Positions 33,658 through 44,920 of a stretch of 64,000 nucleotides of DNA are shown here, in pieces. This DNA comes from Neodidymelliopsis sp. IMI 364377 (lineage: Eukaryota > Ascomycota > Dothideomycetes > Pleosporales > Didymellaceae): the NCBI GenBank assembly GCA_027946375.1, contig JAPEUT010000149.1, forward strand, positions 1 through 64,000, in the 5' to 3' direction. The translations under genes were made by a program, and so were the position numbers. Within the stretch, counting starts at the first letter, position 1. Every line of letters begins with the position of its first letter. The notes under the pieces were generated by a model. That model was not told where the DNA came from. It ran no database searches and saw nothing but the letters and a program-made list of their open reading frames with translations.

Positions 33658-36227
33658 GCGGCTTACGATAACTGCCATATTGGTAGACAGCGCCATGTGA
33701 TATTTCTTTTGTATTGATTTCTCATGGAGTGCTTCTTTCAGGAAGGCCCCTTCTGCTTATCAAAGTTCGCAACTTGCAAAGAGCATAACATGCACCACAG
33801 CGTAGAAGTTACTATCGTTCTGGACACAATAGGGTGGTACAGCTTTCGAACAGCAAGCTCACATGGATAGTTTCTTTGTGTTATCTCAGTCAAGTTCTGC
33901 GTACACGCATTGCTTGGATGTGGCATTTGGTCGCAGTGTGCGACAACGGCATCATAAGGCGTTTGGGACTGGCAGTGACACATTGCATTATGGCGATAGG
34001 ACGCCACATCGCCGACGGATCTACGCTTCTTCATTATACCCTCTTCAGCATCTTCCTCCAATCGAGGTTTGATGGTCCTCGCCACATAGCAAATCATCAA
34101 TCATTCACTAAAAACTTGCACACTCGTTTCTCTTGCCACGTCAGTACCCGTCAGCCTCAAATTTAAACGCCTTGGTCGGCGCCATGCCCGCGTCCCCAAG
34201 TATTCATTCCTGTCTGGACCTGTCAAGACATCAGAGCCAACCCTCTGCATGTCCCAACCTCGTCGCGCACTCCGTCAGGTGGTGTACCTATAACACCAAG
34301 GATATACCCAGCAGCTATCTTACAACGTGCTCCGGCACAGCGCGCCCAAGCACACTTGGACCCCCGCTAGCGGTTTGTGGAGAGCTGAGAAGCGTAGCGT
34401 CAGACGTTCTGGGCGCAGAAACTTTGATATGCATGGCTGCGCTAGCTGGGCGGGAGAGCGTCCTTCAGACCGCTGTTCTGGATCAAGCGACTAAGCTGGG
34501 GAGCTCTAAGCGCGGTACAGGCACACTGACTTTTGAGCGCTGTAGGGCTAGATCGTGGATGCCTCGGCGGCAAGGAAAGCGCTTTTGGCAGGCCTTGCGT
34601 TCTGGTGAGTGGTTGTTGCTGTGTAAGAGAACAACAAGTAAGTGATGACTCTAATGGTCCTCTTCGCGGCTCTTCGGTTAAGCACTATTGTCTTTGGTAT
34701 CGCCAGTTGTGAAAGCTGTGATACGAATGCGATGTCATAAGATCTGCTAATCTCAGATTCCTGCGTCATGCGTGGAACGAGGTCACAGTGGACTCGTGTT
34801 TCCTTCCTGAAACCGGTGGATAGAATCATGCATTCTGACATCCCAAACAGTCAAACAGCCTGAACAGAAACTCTCTGCGACCCAATACTAGCTCTCCACT
34901 ACGCAATGCAGGGAGTTCCCACGCTTGAAGTTGGGCTGCCAAAAAAGTAAACCGCAGAAGAAGCAACTCAGCAGAGCCGCATTGCGTCTTTGTACTCCCC
35001 GAGATTTGCCATGGTATATCCAACGCAGAAGAAAACCGAGACATCCGCACAGACACACACAAATGCCGAGCGGGGGCCCCAGCACATCTGTTATCTTCTT
35101 TTCCCAGGAAAAAGAGTTGGCGACACCAGTCCATGCGTCGCATGAAACTCAAAAAGCAGATCGACAGCCAACCGAGCCTCCGGATCTTTCCTATACCGCG
35201 CCCTCCTCGTCGTCGGCCTCCGATCACGGACCCGCTTTTGAACTACCACAAGTTGCAAGATCGCCGTGCTTCATTTCTGAATCATTTTGCCTCTACCTCT
35301 CTGCATCGCACGCGATCCAACTGAGAGACCATCTCGGCTCTCCTCGCAAAGCTCACAGAAATACGAACCGCATGTCGTGCGCACACCTGCACGACGATTG
35401 GCAGATGCAAGTGTATTCTTCTGCACAAGCGACGCTGACGCGTAGATCTGCACAGCCAAACAGAACAGGCAATTAAGTTTTTGGCCATAGGGCTGCGATC
35501 GTCAGCGCTAGTGGCGCGCTTTGGTACCCTGAGAAGGTGGTGCTGCTGAGGGTCTGATTGGTGACGTAGGCGGGGATTAGCGAGTAGATTTGGTGAGCGT
35601 GCATGACGTGCACCGATCGATGGGCTGGGATTGTTGTGGAAGGTTGCGGCTGGGCTGAAAGATGAGAGGATGCCGGGTGGGGTTGGGTGTCGGTGCTTGA
35701 GATCGGTGCTCGTGCGGTGGTGAGGCGGCTGTGAGGCTGTTGAATCAGAAGCAACTTGACTGTGATTTGGGGTTGGTGATATTCAGGATGGTATGGGGGT
35801 TGCCGATAAGCTGGATACGAGTGAAAGTGATGTGGAGAGCTGAGACGTAATCGTAGGTGAGCAAGTGCAGGATCGTGAGATTGTGGCGGCCCACACGATG
35901 AACGGCGAGTGTTTCCTTCGGTTCCTTCGAAATAGACTGCGTGGTAAGGTCGCCTTCTTGATTCTGTCAGGCACTTTCGAGGATGTCCGACGAGAGCATC
36001 ATGAATACCAAATGCGAGTGAGTATGACGGCTTTGTTTGACAACTCTAAGACTGCTGCGATGACTACAGCGTTTGAGGGCAGGATATTGCCGACTCGCTT
36101 GGAGTATCCATTAACTTCGAATCTTGCTCACTTACTTGAGAAGGCCCCTTCAACTTGATCTTTATCACATATTATTGTCGACAAACTAATACTAAGATCC
36201 TTTCGTGATCCGTCACTTCTTACCGGT
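33658..36227. other. 2.6 kb gene-poor stretch
   Basis: No supportable gene. Frames at 34925-35476 (plus) and 35865-36158 (plus) are open for 90-180 codons but begin with TTG or GTG and have no recognisable domain. The frame 34133-34645 is Ser/Cys-rich without similarity. The region separates the 3' ends of two convergent genes, so UTRs explain only part of it. Confidence 0.45.
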
Positions 36228-37715
36228 CTACACATGCGGAGTTTCAACCTCCACCGCGTCCTGCTTCCAGCTCGTCGAGAACTTTTCCTTGTTCAACCCG
36301 CTAACAACAGACTTCAGTCCCAAACACCCACTCACCTTGCAATCCTCCCGCACCTTCGACTGCACAAGCTTAAGCTGCCGATCCAGATCAGCCTTGACCT
36401 CTTCCTCCGTAGAGCCAGACATCTGCTTCAATGTCTCGAACAGTGCCTCGGTCGTCTGACCAATAAGCTGTGTAGCCATCTGCTGCAACTCTGCCTTAAC
36501 CTTACGCACCATGCGCTCTTTAGCGAACTTACGGTCCGTAGCAGATCGCGAAGCAGCAGAATCCTGCTCGAGCACTTCTTCAAGTCCTAACTCGTATATT
36601 ACGAACCAGTCTGAGAGGGGCTCCCAGGGCGTAATGTGCTCGTCATTCTCGAGGCGGATTAGTAGTTGGACTTCCTTGTGCCAGTCTGCGCGCTTCATGC
36701 GGTTCCAGCGGCGGTGCACTTCGCATAGGCGGATGGCGAGGGAGAGTTGGGAGACGAGGTGGGTGGCGAGAGGTAAGCCGGTTAGAGAGGAGGTAAATAT
36801 GCAGGAGGGTTGGCGGAGGATGTCTTGCGCTGGGATGAAGTCTGCGAAGAAGGTATGGAGACATGCAGGGGCTGCTTTGCGAGGTTTGCGAGTCTGTTTG
36901 GTTGAGGCAGGGGCTGGGACTTGGTGAGTACCTACAGGAGCTGGGACGTCTTGTACTTGCACGTAGGCCAGGCCAACGCCTTCAATGTTAGCTGTGGTGT
37001 TGAAGTGATATGCTGGGTGTACTTGCACGGTCTGATTCTCCAAGAACATCGAGTCTGGTCGCCCAGTTGCAGTGTCGTCTCGCAACTGCGCACTTAAAAC
37101 CTTCTCAAGACACTCTTCAAAATCAACTTCCTTGCCCTGCGGACCAAGGACGGCATCAGAGTCGTAATCAGCTTGCACTTCTTCTTCAGTCCTAAAGTCG
37201 CTGTAGAAATTTCCGCCGTCAAGGAGCTCATAGTCCTGGAGGAGTGTATCGAGATCTGACTCTCCTAGAAACCAATCGGAGGGTTCTTCGCAAAAGACCT
37301 GTTGCTGAAGCATTGGTAGCTGACCAGGAATCTGGTCATTGTATTGCTGGTGTGACAAGAACTGTTCAGCTTGCACCCGTTCGAGTAAGTAAAGACGTTG
37401 TTGCTCTTCGAGTTGCCGTTGTTCGAATTGTTGTTGCTCGAAGGCGCATAATTGTTGGAATGCGGATTGAGGAGTAGGTTCTGGCACGTATAACTCTTGT
37501 CCGAGAGCCTGTTTGATATATAAATCGCCCATCGATCGATACAAATCCTCGTCCAACCGTCTCGACTCCGTTGCGCGAGCTAAGTATCCGTTCATGGAAC
37601 ACGTGTTGCAAGTCTTCCACTCCTTGCCCTTGCGGATGAAGCCTTCTTTGGTAATGATGTGCCGGCATGATGAGCACTTTTTGGTGGTTGAGTTGGTTAT
37701 GGCGTTTCGGTACAT
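36228..37715 (-). CDS. Gln-rich protein with N-terminal CxxC zinc ribbon, unknown
   Basis: A single open frame of 495 aa. Residues 14-39 form a CX2C-X18-CX2C cluster (C14, C17, C36, C39) typical of a small zinc ribbon. Residues about 80-145 are rich in Gln/Glu/Leu (FEQQQFEQRQLEEQQR) and may form a coiled coil or activation-like region. Acidic stretches follow (about 165-200). The best-folded part is about 290-420, with aromatic and charged helices (FIPAQDILRQPSC, WEPLSDWFVIYELGLEEVL). The C-terminus is Lys/Glu-rich. A zinc ribbon plus Q-rich region suggests a transcription-related role, but that is inference only; I recognise no family. Confidence 0.65.
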   Translation of the reverse strand: MYRNAITNSTTKKCSSCRHIITKEGFIRKGKEWKTCNTCSMNGYLARATESRRLDEDLYRSMGDLYIKQALGQELYVPEPTPQSAFQQLCAFEQQQFEQRQLEEQQRLYLLERVQAEQFLSHQQYNDQIPGQLPMLQQQVFCEEPSDWFLGESDLDTLLQDYELLDGGNFYSDFRTEEEVQADYDSDAVLGPQGKEVDFEECLEKVLSAQLRDDTATGRPDSMFLENQTVQVHPAYHFNTTANIEGVGLAYVQVQDVPAPVGTHQVPAPASTKQTRKPRKAAPACLHTFFADFIPAQDILRQPSCIFTSSLTGLPLATHLVSQLSLAIRLCEVHRRWNRMKRADWHKEVQLLIRLENDEHITPWEPLSDWFVIYELGLEEVLEQDSAASRSATDRKFAKERMVRKVKAELQQMATQLIGQTTEALFETLKQMSGSTEEEVKADLDRQLKLVQSKVREDCKVSGCLGLKSVVSGLNKEKFSTSWKQDAVEVETPHV

Positions 37716-38023
37716 GGTTGGTGATGTTTTGTTGGTTCGCTGTTGTGTTGAGTTATTCTTGCGTTGAGTTGTTGTTGTTGTTGTGTAGTTTCGGATTCTT
37801 CAGGATTGGTAGTTCATGGAGGGAACTTATAATGGAGCAAGTTGGAGGCTACAATGTTGTGTGTACAGAGTGCATTCTGAGGATAGCACTGTTCATTTTG
37901 GGGTCGTCGAAATCGCATGTACGCTGTGCATGACTCCCTTTGTTCTTGATGATCAGGACTACTGAGACGTAGCTTTTTTCGATTTGGAGAATAAAGTCGC
38001 TCGACATCGAAATCCTACCACAA
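37716..38023. other. Short intergenic region between two minus-strand genes
   Basis: Contains T/G-rich short repeats of TTGTTG/TTGAGTTG on the plus strand (about 37730-37785) just upstream of the zinc-ribbon gene. I see no coding signal. Confidence 0.5.
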
Positions 38024-39506
38024 TTACGAATTATCCTCACTTTCCCACTCCCTCTTCCCCTCGCACCACCCAAACACTGTCCTCTGCCACAGCTCCAAAC
38101 CCTTCGTTGTCGCAACTTCTCTATCCCAACCTCGAATCTCGTTGACCAAATCTCTCCTACCATGCACGTCTAGTTCCGTCAAGTTCTTGAGTTCCGTCCG
38201 TGTGGAGAAGACGATAGCGCCTGTTTTGGGCAGCCGACGAAGAATCTGGTGTTCGCGGCGGATAATGATGTGTTGAGGAAGCAGTGAAGATAAGTTGCCA
38301 GGGAAAAAGTCTTTAGGTTCTTGAATGAACATGAGAGCTGCGAGGGGGCGAGCGTCGGGTTGCGTTTGGATGTAGAGCGTACTGCGAGCCAGGGAGATTG
38401 TGGATGTGATCATTGCGAGAATGTCTGGAATAGCTAGGCAGATTCAGCGTGAACATCTATAAAGGGAGGAGGACTCGAGACGTACCATCCCACTGGTAAA
38501 TATCCTGGTCTTTCATGTAAGAGAGTGGCTTGCCAATAAGGCCGCGCATGCGCCAGCCAGCAGGGAAGATAGTTGCGCTTGCTTGTCTAAGAAGTGTGTT
38601 AATTCATCTCTTCAGGTGACTTCAATCTAGACGAGCTTACAGATAGTACTGCTGTGTGAAGTCTCCCTTGACTAGGACGTTGAAATCCTCCATTCCCAAT
38701 CGTGCGCAAAGCTCCAGTGGGTGACAATCGAAAGGACGCACCAAAGACCACTCTTCTTTAGTTTCCTTATTCCTGATATGTTTTCGTCGGTTGATCATCT
38801 TCATCTCGAAGGAACCTGGGTATCTAGAAACGAGATATTCGGAAATCTCTTGCAAGAGCTCTTCGGAAGCGTCTTCACCGTCGCGCGTCACCTGTATGCA
38901 TTCGGCGTTCTTAGTTGAGAGAACAGAGTCCCGTGCACAGTGGTAGTCTTTGTACGTGTCATCAACCACGAGCCAGTCATGTTGGTCCACCTTCTTCAGG
39001 CCCATATATTTGTAGTTGGCTGATGGCGTATGGCGAACGCCTGATGGTGCCAACATGTCCTGACTCGCTCCAACGGGAGTGATTGCCAATGGAATATCAG
39101 GAAACTCTGTACCATCGCCGCAGTCGTCCTGAACAAATGCTGGTAGTCGAGAGATACGTTGTTGCTCTACGAGGAAAGCGCGTATCTCCGGGTCAGGCAG
39201 ATCCCCTGCATCAAGATCTGCGATTCTTATGCGAGGTACTCGCGAAAGCCGTGCAAGTTCGCGTGCTGGGCTCTTCGTAGGAGCTTGGACAGAGAATGCT
39301 GTGACGTGTCTGTGGTGACCGCGGTGTACGCTACGATTGCGAAGATAAGCTGGAAGGATGACGAATCTCTCTGGTTCAGGAGCGAGTGCGTCTTTGTAGA
39401 TATAAAGACGCACGGCGACAGAGCAGAGCCACACAAAGTATGCGCAGAGCAAGAGGGCGAGAATGAGGAGAAAGTAAACAGGAACTGGGTCAGGGTGCTT
39501 CGCCAT
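38024..39506 (-). CDS. Membrane-anchored DUF3445 protein (heme-dependent oxidative N-demethylase-like)
   Basis: Three exons, complement(38641..39506), complement(38486..38586) and complement(38024..38424), giving 455 aa. Introns are 54 bp (donor GTAAGC, acceptor TAG) and 61 bp (donor GTACGT, acceptor CAG). An N-terminal membrane helix (about residues 10-33) is followed by a basic linker. The DUF3445 domain (Pfam HODM_asu-like) runs from about 165: MGLKKVDQHDWLVVDDTY, an ELLQEISEYLVSRYPG helix, ATIFPAGWRMRGLIGKPL and a C-terminal FSTRTELKNLTEL/IIIRREHQILRRLPKTGAIVFS region. Characterised bacterial relatives are heme enzymes that remove methyl groups from dimethylamine-type substrates. The substrate in fungi is unknown. 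The family call comes from motif recognition. Confidence 0.8.
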
Positions 39507-39887
39507 GACTATAGATTGTAGTAAATGAAAGTTGTATGACTTTGGTGTAAGTTAGGTGCTTCGTGGCGGAGAGTTTGTACATGGGAATACGTGCGGACTG
39601 TACGCGGGCTGCGATAGTGGGTATGTTGTTGAGGTGAAAGTGAATTTGCCGCTTCACTGCAGTCTTGAACTTGTTGTGGCACCACCTACTCTTCCAGTAC
39701 CAGTGCTTGTAGCTTTTAAAAAAAAGAAAAAAAAAAAAAGATAGAAAATATTATGTAGTGTGAACCTAGGGTATATTCAATGCTATGCCATATTGCAGCT
39801 GGGTCAATATTTAAAAGAGGCGAGTATTGTGTACGATTAAAAAGCCAAAGGAATACGCCAAACTCCATATCAGATGTCGTCAGTCAG
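39507..39887. other. Intergenic region with A-rich tract
   Basis: Lies between the DUF3445 gene start and the phosphatase gene stop. Apart from the poly-A tract at 39718-39740 I see nothing. Confidence 0.5.
39718..39740. repeat. A-rich homopolymer tract
   Basis: Twenty-three bases on the plus strand that are all A except for a single G at 39726. Such dA tracts often mark nucleosome-poor promoter DNA; here it lies about 210 bp upstream of the DUF3445 start codon. Confidence 0.8.
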
Positions 39888-41126
39888 CTATTGCTCCGGC
39901 GACTGCTGTTGCACCAGAGCGTCCACCTTCGCATAGAGTTCGGCAGGATCCTCGAAGACGTACCAGAGCTCCTTCGGCACACCCTTGAATGCCTTCTCGA
40001 AACGCTCAGGGTTGTTCTTCTTTCTCTCGTCCATCTCCGCCACACCAGTAACTTTACGGATATAGATGGCACCAATCCACTTCTTGAACTTGCGATATGC
40101 TTCGCCATAAGCCTCAGGATCTGATTGTGTAGAGTCGCCAATTAAGATGAACTTGCGTTTCGGGAACCATTCGTGTACCTTTTCTATGCGATCGACTTTA
40201 TAGGCTTCGGTGCCTTGGGTCAAGTTGGCTAAAAAGCCCGCAAGGTTCATCCAGGAGGCGTCGCGTAGCAACATGGTACCAGCTGGATAGTGCGTCTCGC
40301 GAAATTGACGAAGGAATGGGTAGAGATTGTAGGGTGAGGCGGAGAGGTACCAGAACGGTGGGTTGTCAAGTTTCTGTACGATGTGCTTGTATAGCTCTGG
40401 CATTCCCTTGATAGGCTCCGGCTCCTCAGCGAAAGTAGTCTTCAGGATACCGACAGGCGAACATGTCAATGTCTTCTTGATCGTGTCGTCGATGTCACTG
40501 AGAACGGCCCACCCCTTCGTTTTCGCAAAGGTGGTTTTGAGTGGCGTTGCGGTTGCACCGATCGCTTTCGATGTGATGGTTTCGCCGTCTTTGTAGTCTG
40601 ATCCAGGAATGGCGAGCTCGTCTGTGCTGATACCATCTCTCCCACTAGGTCCGAGTCTGACCTTCATGCCCTGAAGGTCAATGTTCACAGCATGTGCCGG
40701 TAGGATGGCGTCGAGGAACGGCTCCAATCTCAGCGCGATTGTCTTCTTCGCTTCTTCATCGTCGGCTAGACCAATTTTCTCACTGACCCAAGCAACTACC
40801 TCTGATATATCCTTGCCACTATGCCTAACAAAGTAGGCAGCGACAAATTCTGCCTTCCATCTTCCTAAACGGTTCTGGTAGGCTGTGTTGTCGAGGAGCC
40901 ACACATAGTCCGTATCGTCATTTGCATCCGAATAGAACGGGTTGTTACGCCCAAGGTATGAGGAGAGGTTGTCCTTCAGAGAGAACTGGAATCGGTTTGC
41001 GAGTTTAGGCATGTCGTGTTCGAATTCAGGGAAATGTCCAGCTTCGCGGGTGATGCGGTCTTCTTCACTCTCTTGAAAGCGCTGCCTGGCTTGGCCTGCC
41101 ATGGCGCTCACTGGTTCATGTGCCAT
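39888..41126 (-). CDS. App1-type phosphatidate phosphatase (DUF2183, HAD-like)
   Basis: Single exon of 412 aa. The HAD-type catalytic motif DIDDT lies at 211-215, in the usual VLSDIDDTIK context. It is followed by WYLSASPYNLYPFLRQF, then an IGDSTQSDPEAY motif that would carry the magnesium-binding aspartates. This domain in yeast App1 dephosphorylates phosphatidate at actin patches during endocytosis. The protein is shorter than yeast App1 (587 aa). The N-terminal 200 residues form a separate domain, and the Pro-rich C-terminal tail of App1 is missing, so it is a family member rather than a clear orthologue. Confidence 0.85.
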   Translation of the reverse strand: MAHEPVSAMAGQARQRFQESEEDRITREAGHFPEFEHDMPKLANRFQFSLKDNLSSYLGRNNPFYSDANDDTDYVWLLDNTAYQNRLGRWKAEFVAAYFVRHSGKDISEVVAWVSEKIGLADDEEAKKTIALRLEPFLDAILPAHAVNIDLQGMKVRLGPSGRDGISTDELAIPGSDYKDGETITSKAIGATATPLKTTFAKTKGWAVLSDIDDTIKKTLTCSPVGILKTTFAEEPEPIKGMPELYKHIVQKLDNPPFWYLSASPYNLYPFLRQFRETHYPAGTMLLRDASWMNLAGFLANLTQGTEAYKVDRIEKVHEWFPKRKFILIGDSTQSDPEAYGEAYRKFKKWIGAIYIRKVTGVAEMDERKKNNPERFEKAFKGVPKELWYVFEDPAELYAKVDALVQQQSPEQ

Positions 41127-42449
41127 ATTGGAGGTGCTGGTGATGAGTTCGAAGTATTGCTAAGTGGTTTGCAGTGACGGGTGTCCGAGAAGAGGCGAGG
41201 TCAGAGGGTAGATGTTTTGCACGAGACGAGGGCGCGCTGAGGGGCGCGAGGCTAGGCATATACTTGCTGCAGCCCATCTCAGCTCGTCACGTCCCTTAGG
41301 CAGGTGCATGCATATGACGTCTGACAAGGCAGGTGTAGCTGCGGCTGTGGTGGGGCTGCGGGGGGATGATCGTGATCATCCTTGCCGGGAAGCGAGATCG
41401 CATACAAAAGCAAGTCGCCCAGCATTCGAGGCTGCGATTCACCACTCTTGTAGAAACAAATGCATGCTCGTGGTCACTCGCTCCATTACGAATACTTCCA
41501 ATACCTTTGACACCTGTTTCTCTGAAGTGGGTATATCTTTGAATCCCTCCACGCTCAGCCCTAATGCTAGGATCTGAGACTGTGGGAAACACAAGGTGTA
41601 GGACGGTCCTTATGCGCATCAATACTGAGCATTTTATGCGCTTACACAAGAAACGTTGTTGTGCTCTAGGCACTTGTCAGTCAAAGTTGCTATCACGTTC
41701 TCTCGAATGACTCTTGTCGTATTGACTCAGCCAAGCCAGGTCTTCTGTCTATGAATAACAGTGTGATCGTTGGAAAGAAGCTGCTGAATACGCGCTTCGT
41801 TGCCTGTTGCGAGAGGCTTTGCTCGAGTACAGTGTCACCTGAACGCGACGTCTGTCATGTGTTCCACAGTTCTGAGATCCACTTAGATTTTGGTCACTAA
41901 AAGTCCCTGCATCACATCAGCGGAAGTGCGGGTGCATCCATGTGCAAGGTGGGGTACGGTTTCGCAGTGCGAAGTCAGGATGGCCGGATCGCTGGAGTGT
42001 TTGCCCATGTCGAATAGTCGTGATGATCCCATCCAAGCAAGCCTCTTTGACCACGTCGCCGAACGCGCACTCTCTGCACCAAGACGCAGAGATCTTCTGA
42101 CAAGACAACCACGCAAAAGCTACAGCAAAGAAGGCCACTTGCCACACGTAGTACGCAGCGGTTGACGTCGCCGCCGACGTCCACATTTCTTGGCTGATGA
42201 GGCGCAGCTCGCGGTATATGTCCGTGCAAGCGTAAGCATAGAAGCACCGTTGACGCTGGCCGCCTGACCGCCCTACACTTGGAGTGTCACGAAATTAAAC
42301 CTCCTTATTCTTATCACGTTCAGGCGCAACACACCAAACGCCTTGTAGCTGCAGCGACCAATACTTGATATAACAGCATCTGTGTGTTGTTGACTTGCAA
42401 TCGGCAGAAGACGCGAAGCCCAAAGCCCCCCACTAGACCCTCGGCCGCT
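41127..42449. promoter_or_regulatory. 1.3 kb divergent promoter region, phosphatase / VHS-GAT gene
   Basis: Two genes point away from this stretch. No coding frame is convincing; the minus-strand frames at 41883-42247 overlap in several phases and share no domain. The last 150 bp before 42450 are C-rich. Confidence 0.45.
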
Positions 42450-44122
42450 ATGGCTCTCAAGAAGCGCCTGGGTTTGGGTAGCCTCATACGCAGGAGGTCC
42501 TGTGAGTTGGACAGGCCTCACTCGTGCGCAACCGTGTACTGACCGGGTGCGCAAAGCACAAGACGTTGTCTCGGACAGCAATGCGGACACACCTGACGCG
42601 AACGCCGCTCGGGGAGTGGTGAGTCGCGCCCTACTGCGCCTCGGTCGATTGAGCTGATATGAGAGCAGAGGCTGTTCTGCGAATCCGGCGCTGCCAACTC
42701 GGTATGTGAGTCGCGCATGTCTTCTGAGTACTTTCTGACCACGGCTAGGGCGAGGAAGTCCTCCATCTGCCAACCATCGTCGAGGCCGCCGAGTCCAGCC
42801 CTTCTGCCGCCGCCGCCTCTGCTGCGCAAATCCGCAAGTTTCTGTCCAAAGAGAACTACAAGCGTCCTCATGTCCAGTACAATGCCATCATGCTCATCCG
42901 TATTCTGGCCGACAACCCCGGCCCGTCCTTTACGAAGAACCTCGACAAGCAATTCGCCGACACCGTCAAGTATCTGCTGCGAAACAGGGAGGATCCAAGT
43001 GTTGGGCAGATACTCATGGAGACGCTGGATGCTCTGGAACGGGACAAGGCATTTGACACCAACTTGAATGTTCTCTTTGCCATGTGGAAGAAAGAGAAGG
43101 GTCTCATGGCCGTTGCATCAGCGAAGCAGTCTGGGCGTCATAGGCTGAATGCGCCAGGGTGGAATGCCAATCAGCAATTCCAGGGCGGCTTCAGTTCAGG
43201 CGGTAGCCGGTCGCAACCGAGAGGTTTGCCTGCGCCAGCTGAGCTTGCTGCGCGGGTTGAGGAAGCCCGCACATCTGCGAAGCTGCTTCTTCAGCTCGTC
43301 CAGTCCACACCACCAAACGAGCTGCTCGGCAATGAGCTCGTGAAAGAGTTTGCCGAACGATGCACATCAGCTCAGCGAAGCGTGCAGGGCTACATTGCCT
43401 GCGACAATCCGGCTCCGGACGACGACACCATGCTTACTCTCATCGAGACCAATGAACAGCTTTCACTTGCTGCATCAAAACACCAGCGCGCTGTTCTCCA
43501 GGCTCGTCGTCTCATAGGTGCCTCGCCGTCTCCTCCAGCACAGCAGACGCCTTCGATGCTACCGCCTCCAAGCAACAATGCTCCATCAGGCGTTCCACCC
43601 AGCGTCTACGGGCAACCGACGATTCCTCAGCGCAACGACGCGCCAGCACCATCGCCTATGGACTCGATACCGAGAGACCCATATGAACCGCTGCCAAATT
43701 CAGCTCCTTATGGTGCACCGCCAGTTCAAGCGCCTGCAATCCAGACCTATAACGAGAGCGCACTTCCTCCGTCCCTACAAGCGGCGCCCAACCGGCAAAG
43801 AGATAGTTCTGTTCCTCAGCGGCAAGAGGAGAACCCGTTCGCAGACCACTACACATCGACTTACACACCCCCGGCAAATCCACGAGCAAATGGCTATGGA
43901 GGGTCTCCAGAATCGTACCACCCAGGTTTTCAGTCGACCCCTTCGTACATGCAGCGACAAGACAGCTCTGCAAATAACCTCACTATGCATGGCGCAGGAT
44001 CTCCGATACAGGAAGAAGATACAAACCGCCGTCCACGGACACCAGAACACAACACAAGTCAGCAGCAGCAGCACGACGTATCACCAATTGCAGAGCGCAA
44101 CACAGTCACGTACAGATATTAG
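42450..44122 (+). CDS. VHS-GAT domain protein, putative endosomal/Golgi sorting adaptor
   Basis: Four exons, 42450..42501, 42557..42618, 42669..42701 and 42749..44122, giving 506 aa. Introns are 55, 50 and 47 bp (donors GTGAGT, GTGAGT, GTATGT); the first uses an AAG acceptor. The joins restore a continuous reading, VRLFCESGAANSGEEVLHLP, which I recognise from the fungal family. The VHS-like ENTH/ARM fold runs from about residue 38 to 165, with VQYNAIMLIRILADNPG. A three-helix GAT domain lies at about 212-306. The tail is long and Pro/Gln/Asn-rich, with an NPFADHY stretch. GGA, TOM1 and Lsb5-type proteins bind ubiquitinated cargo and Arf GTPases; a sorting role here is inferred from architecture. 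Confidence 0.85.
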
Positions 44123-44920
44123 GGTAGTGATAACTAACAAGGATGGCTTGCGAGCCGTAGGATAAGCCGGACAGAAGCGCACGTGTTCTAGTTGGTCAGA
44201 TACTGTTCGGCATCGAGATGACATAATTTCTGCGATCGTATAAGATAATAAGACTACAGTAATCTTTGTACGTGTTGTATAGTGTCCATGTTCTGCGACC
44301 CTGCAAACGGACTAGATACGGACCCGATGTGGGGGAGCTTGGTCCGGCACTCGGTCTGAAGCTCACCAATGTGTTTGAGTACCGTCTCACGCTCTTTTGT
44401 ACTTTTGTACTGTTGCGAGGATCAGGATATGACCTTAGCAGCTCTGGTGTTTGGGCGCCTTCAGATTCAGATAGACATCACAGCTGGCTGTCTCGTTCGA
44501 ATATTCATACGTTCCGGCTACAGACCGTCCTGCCGACGATACCCCGCATGTTCAATGACCAAGCTCGTGATTTCATGTAACCCCACGCATTTCTAAGCAG
44601 CCCCATCTACCTCGCGTTACCAACACGCAACAGTCGCGTCAACCGCAACAAAACTTTACCCTAAGCAGAACGGCATAGGGCTCCACTCCTCTGTGCGCAT
44701 TGCTGACCGGGCGAGTCTCGCAAGATGCACTACCAACGTGGAAAGCGAGACCGGACAGGCCAACCCCACTAAATCGAAGCGGAATCGACCGCATGTTAGC
44801 GCCGAAGATTTATAGATCCGTCATGATTTTGGACTATATACACTACGACTCCCAGCCCGTCCGCCCACTGTCCTAGACCCGAAGATTCCTCATGGCCTCT
44901 ACTGCCTGCTGCAACAGTCC
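44123..44920. promoter_or_regulatory. Promoter region of the OSGIN-like gene
   Basis: No supportable gene. A TATA-like CTATATAC lies at about 44834-44841, roughly 80 bp before the start codon at 44921, followed by a C-rich leader. The left part is the 3' flank of the VHS-GAT gene. Confidence 0.45.

Noticed and set aside
34925..35476. 183-codon plus-strand frame in the gene-poor stretch
   Set aside because: It starts with TTG, and has no domain, splice support or sensible start context.
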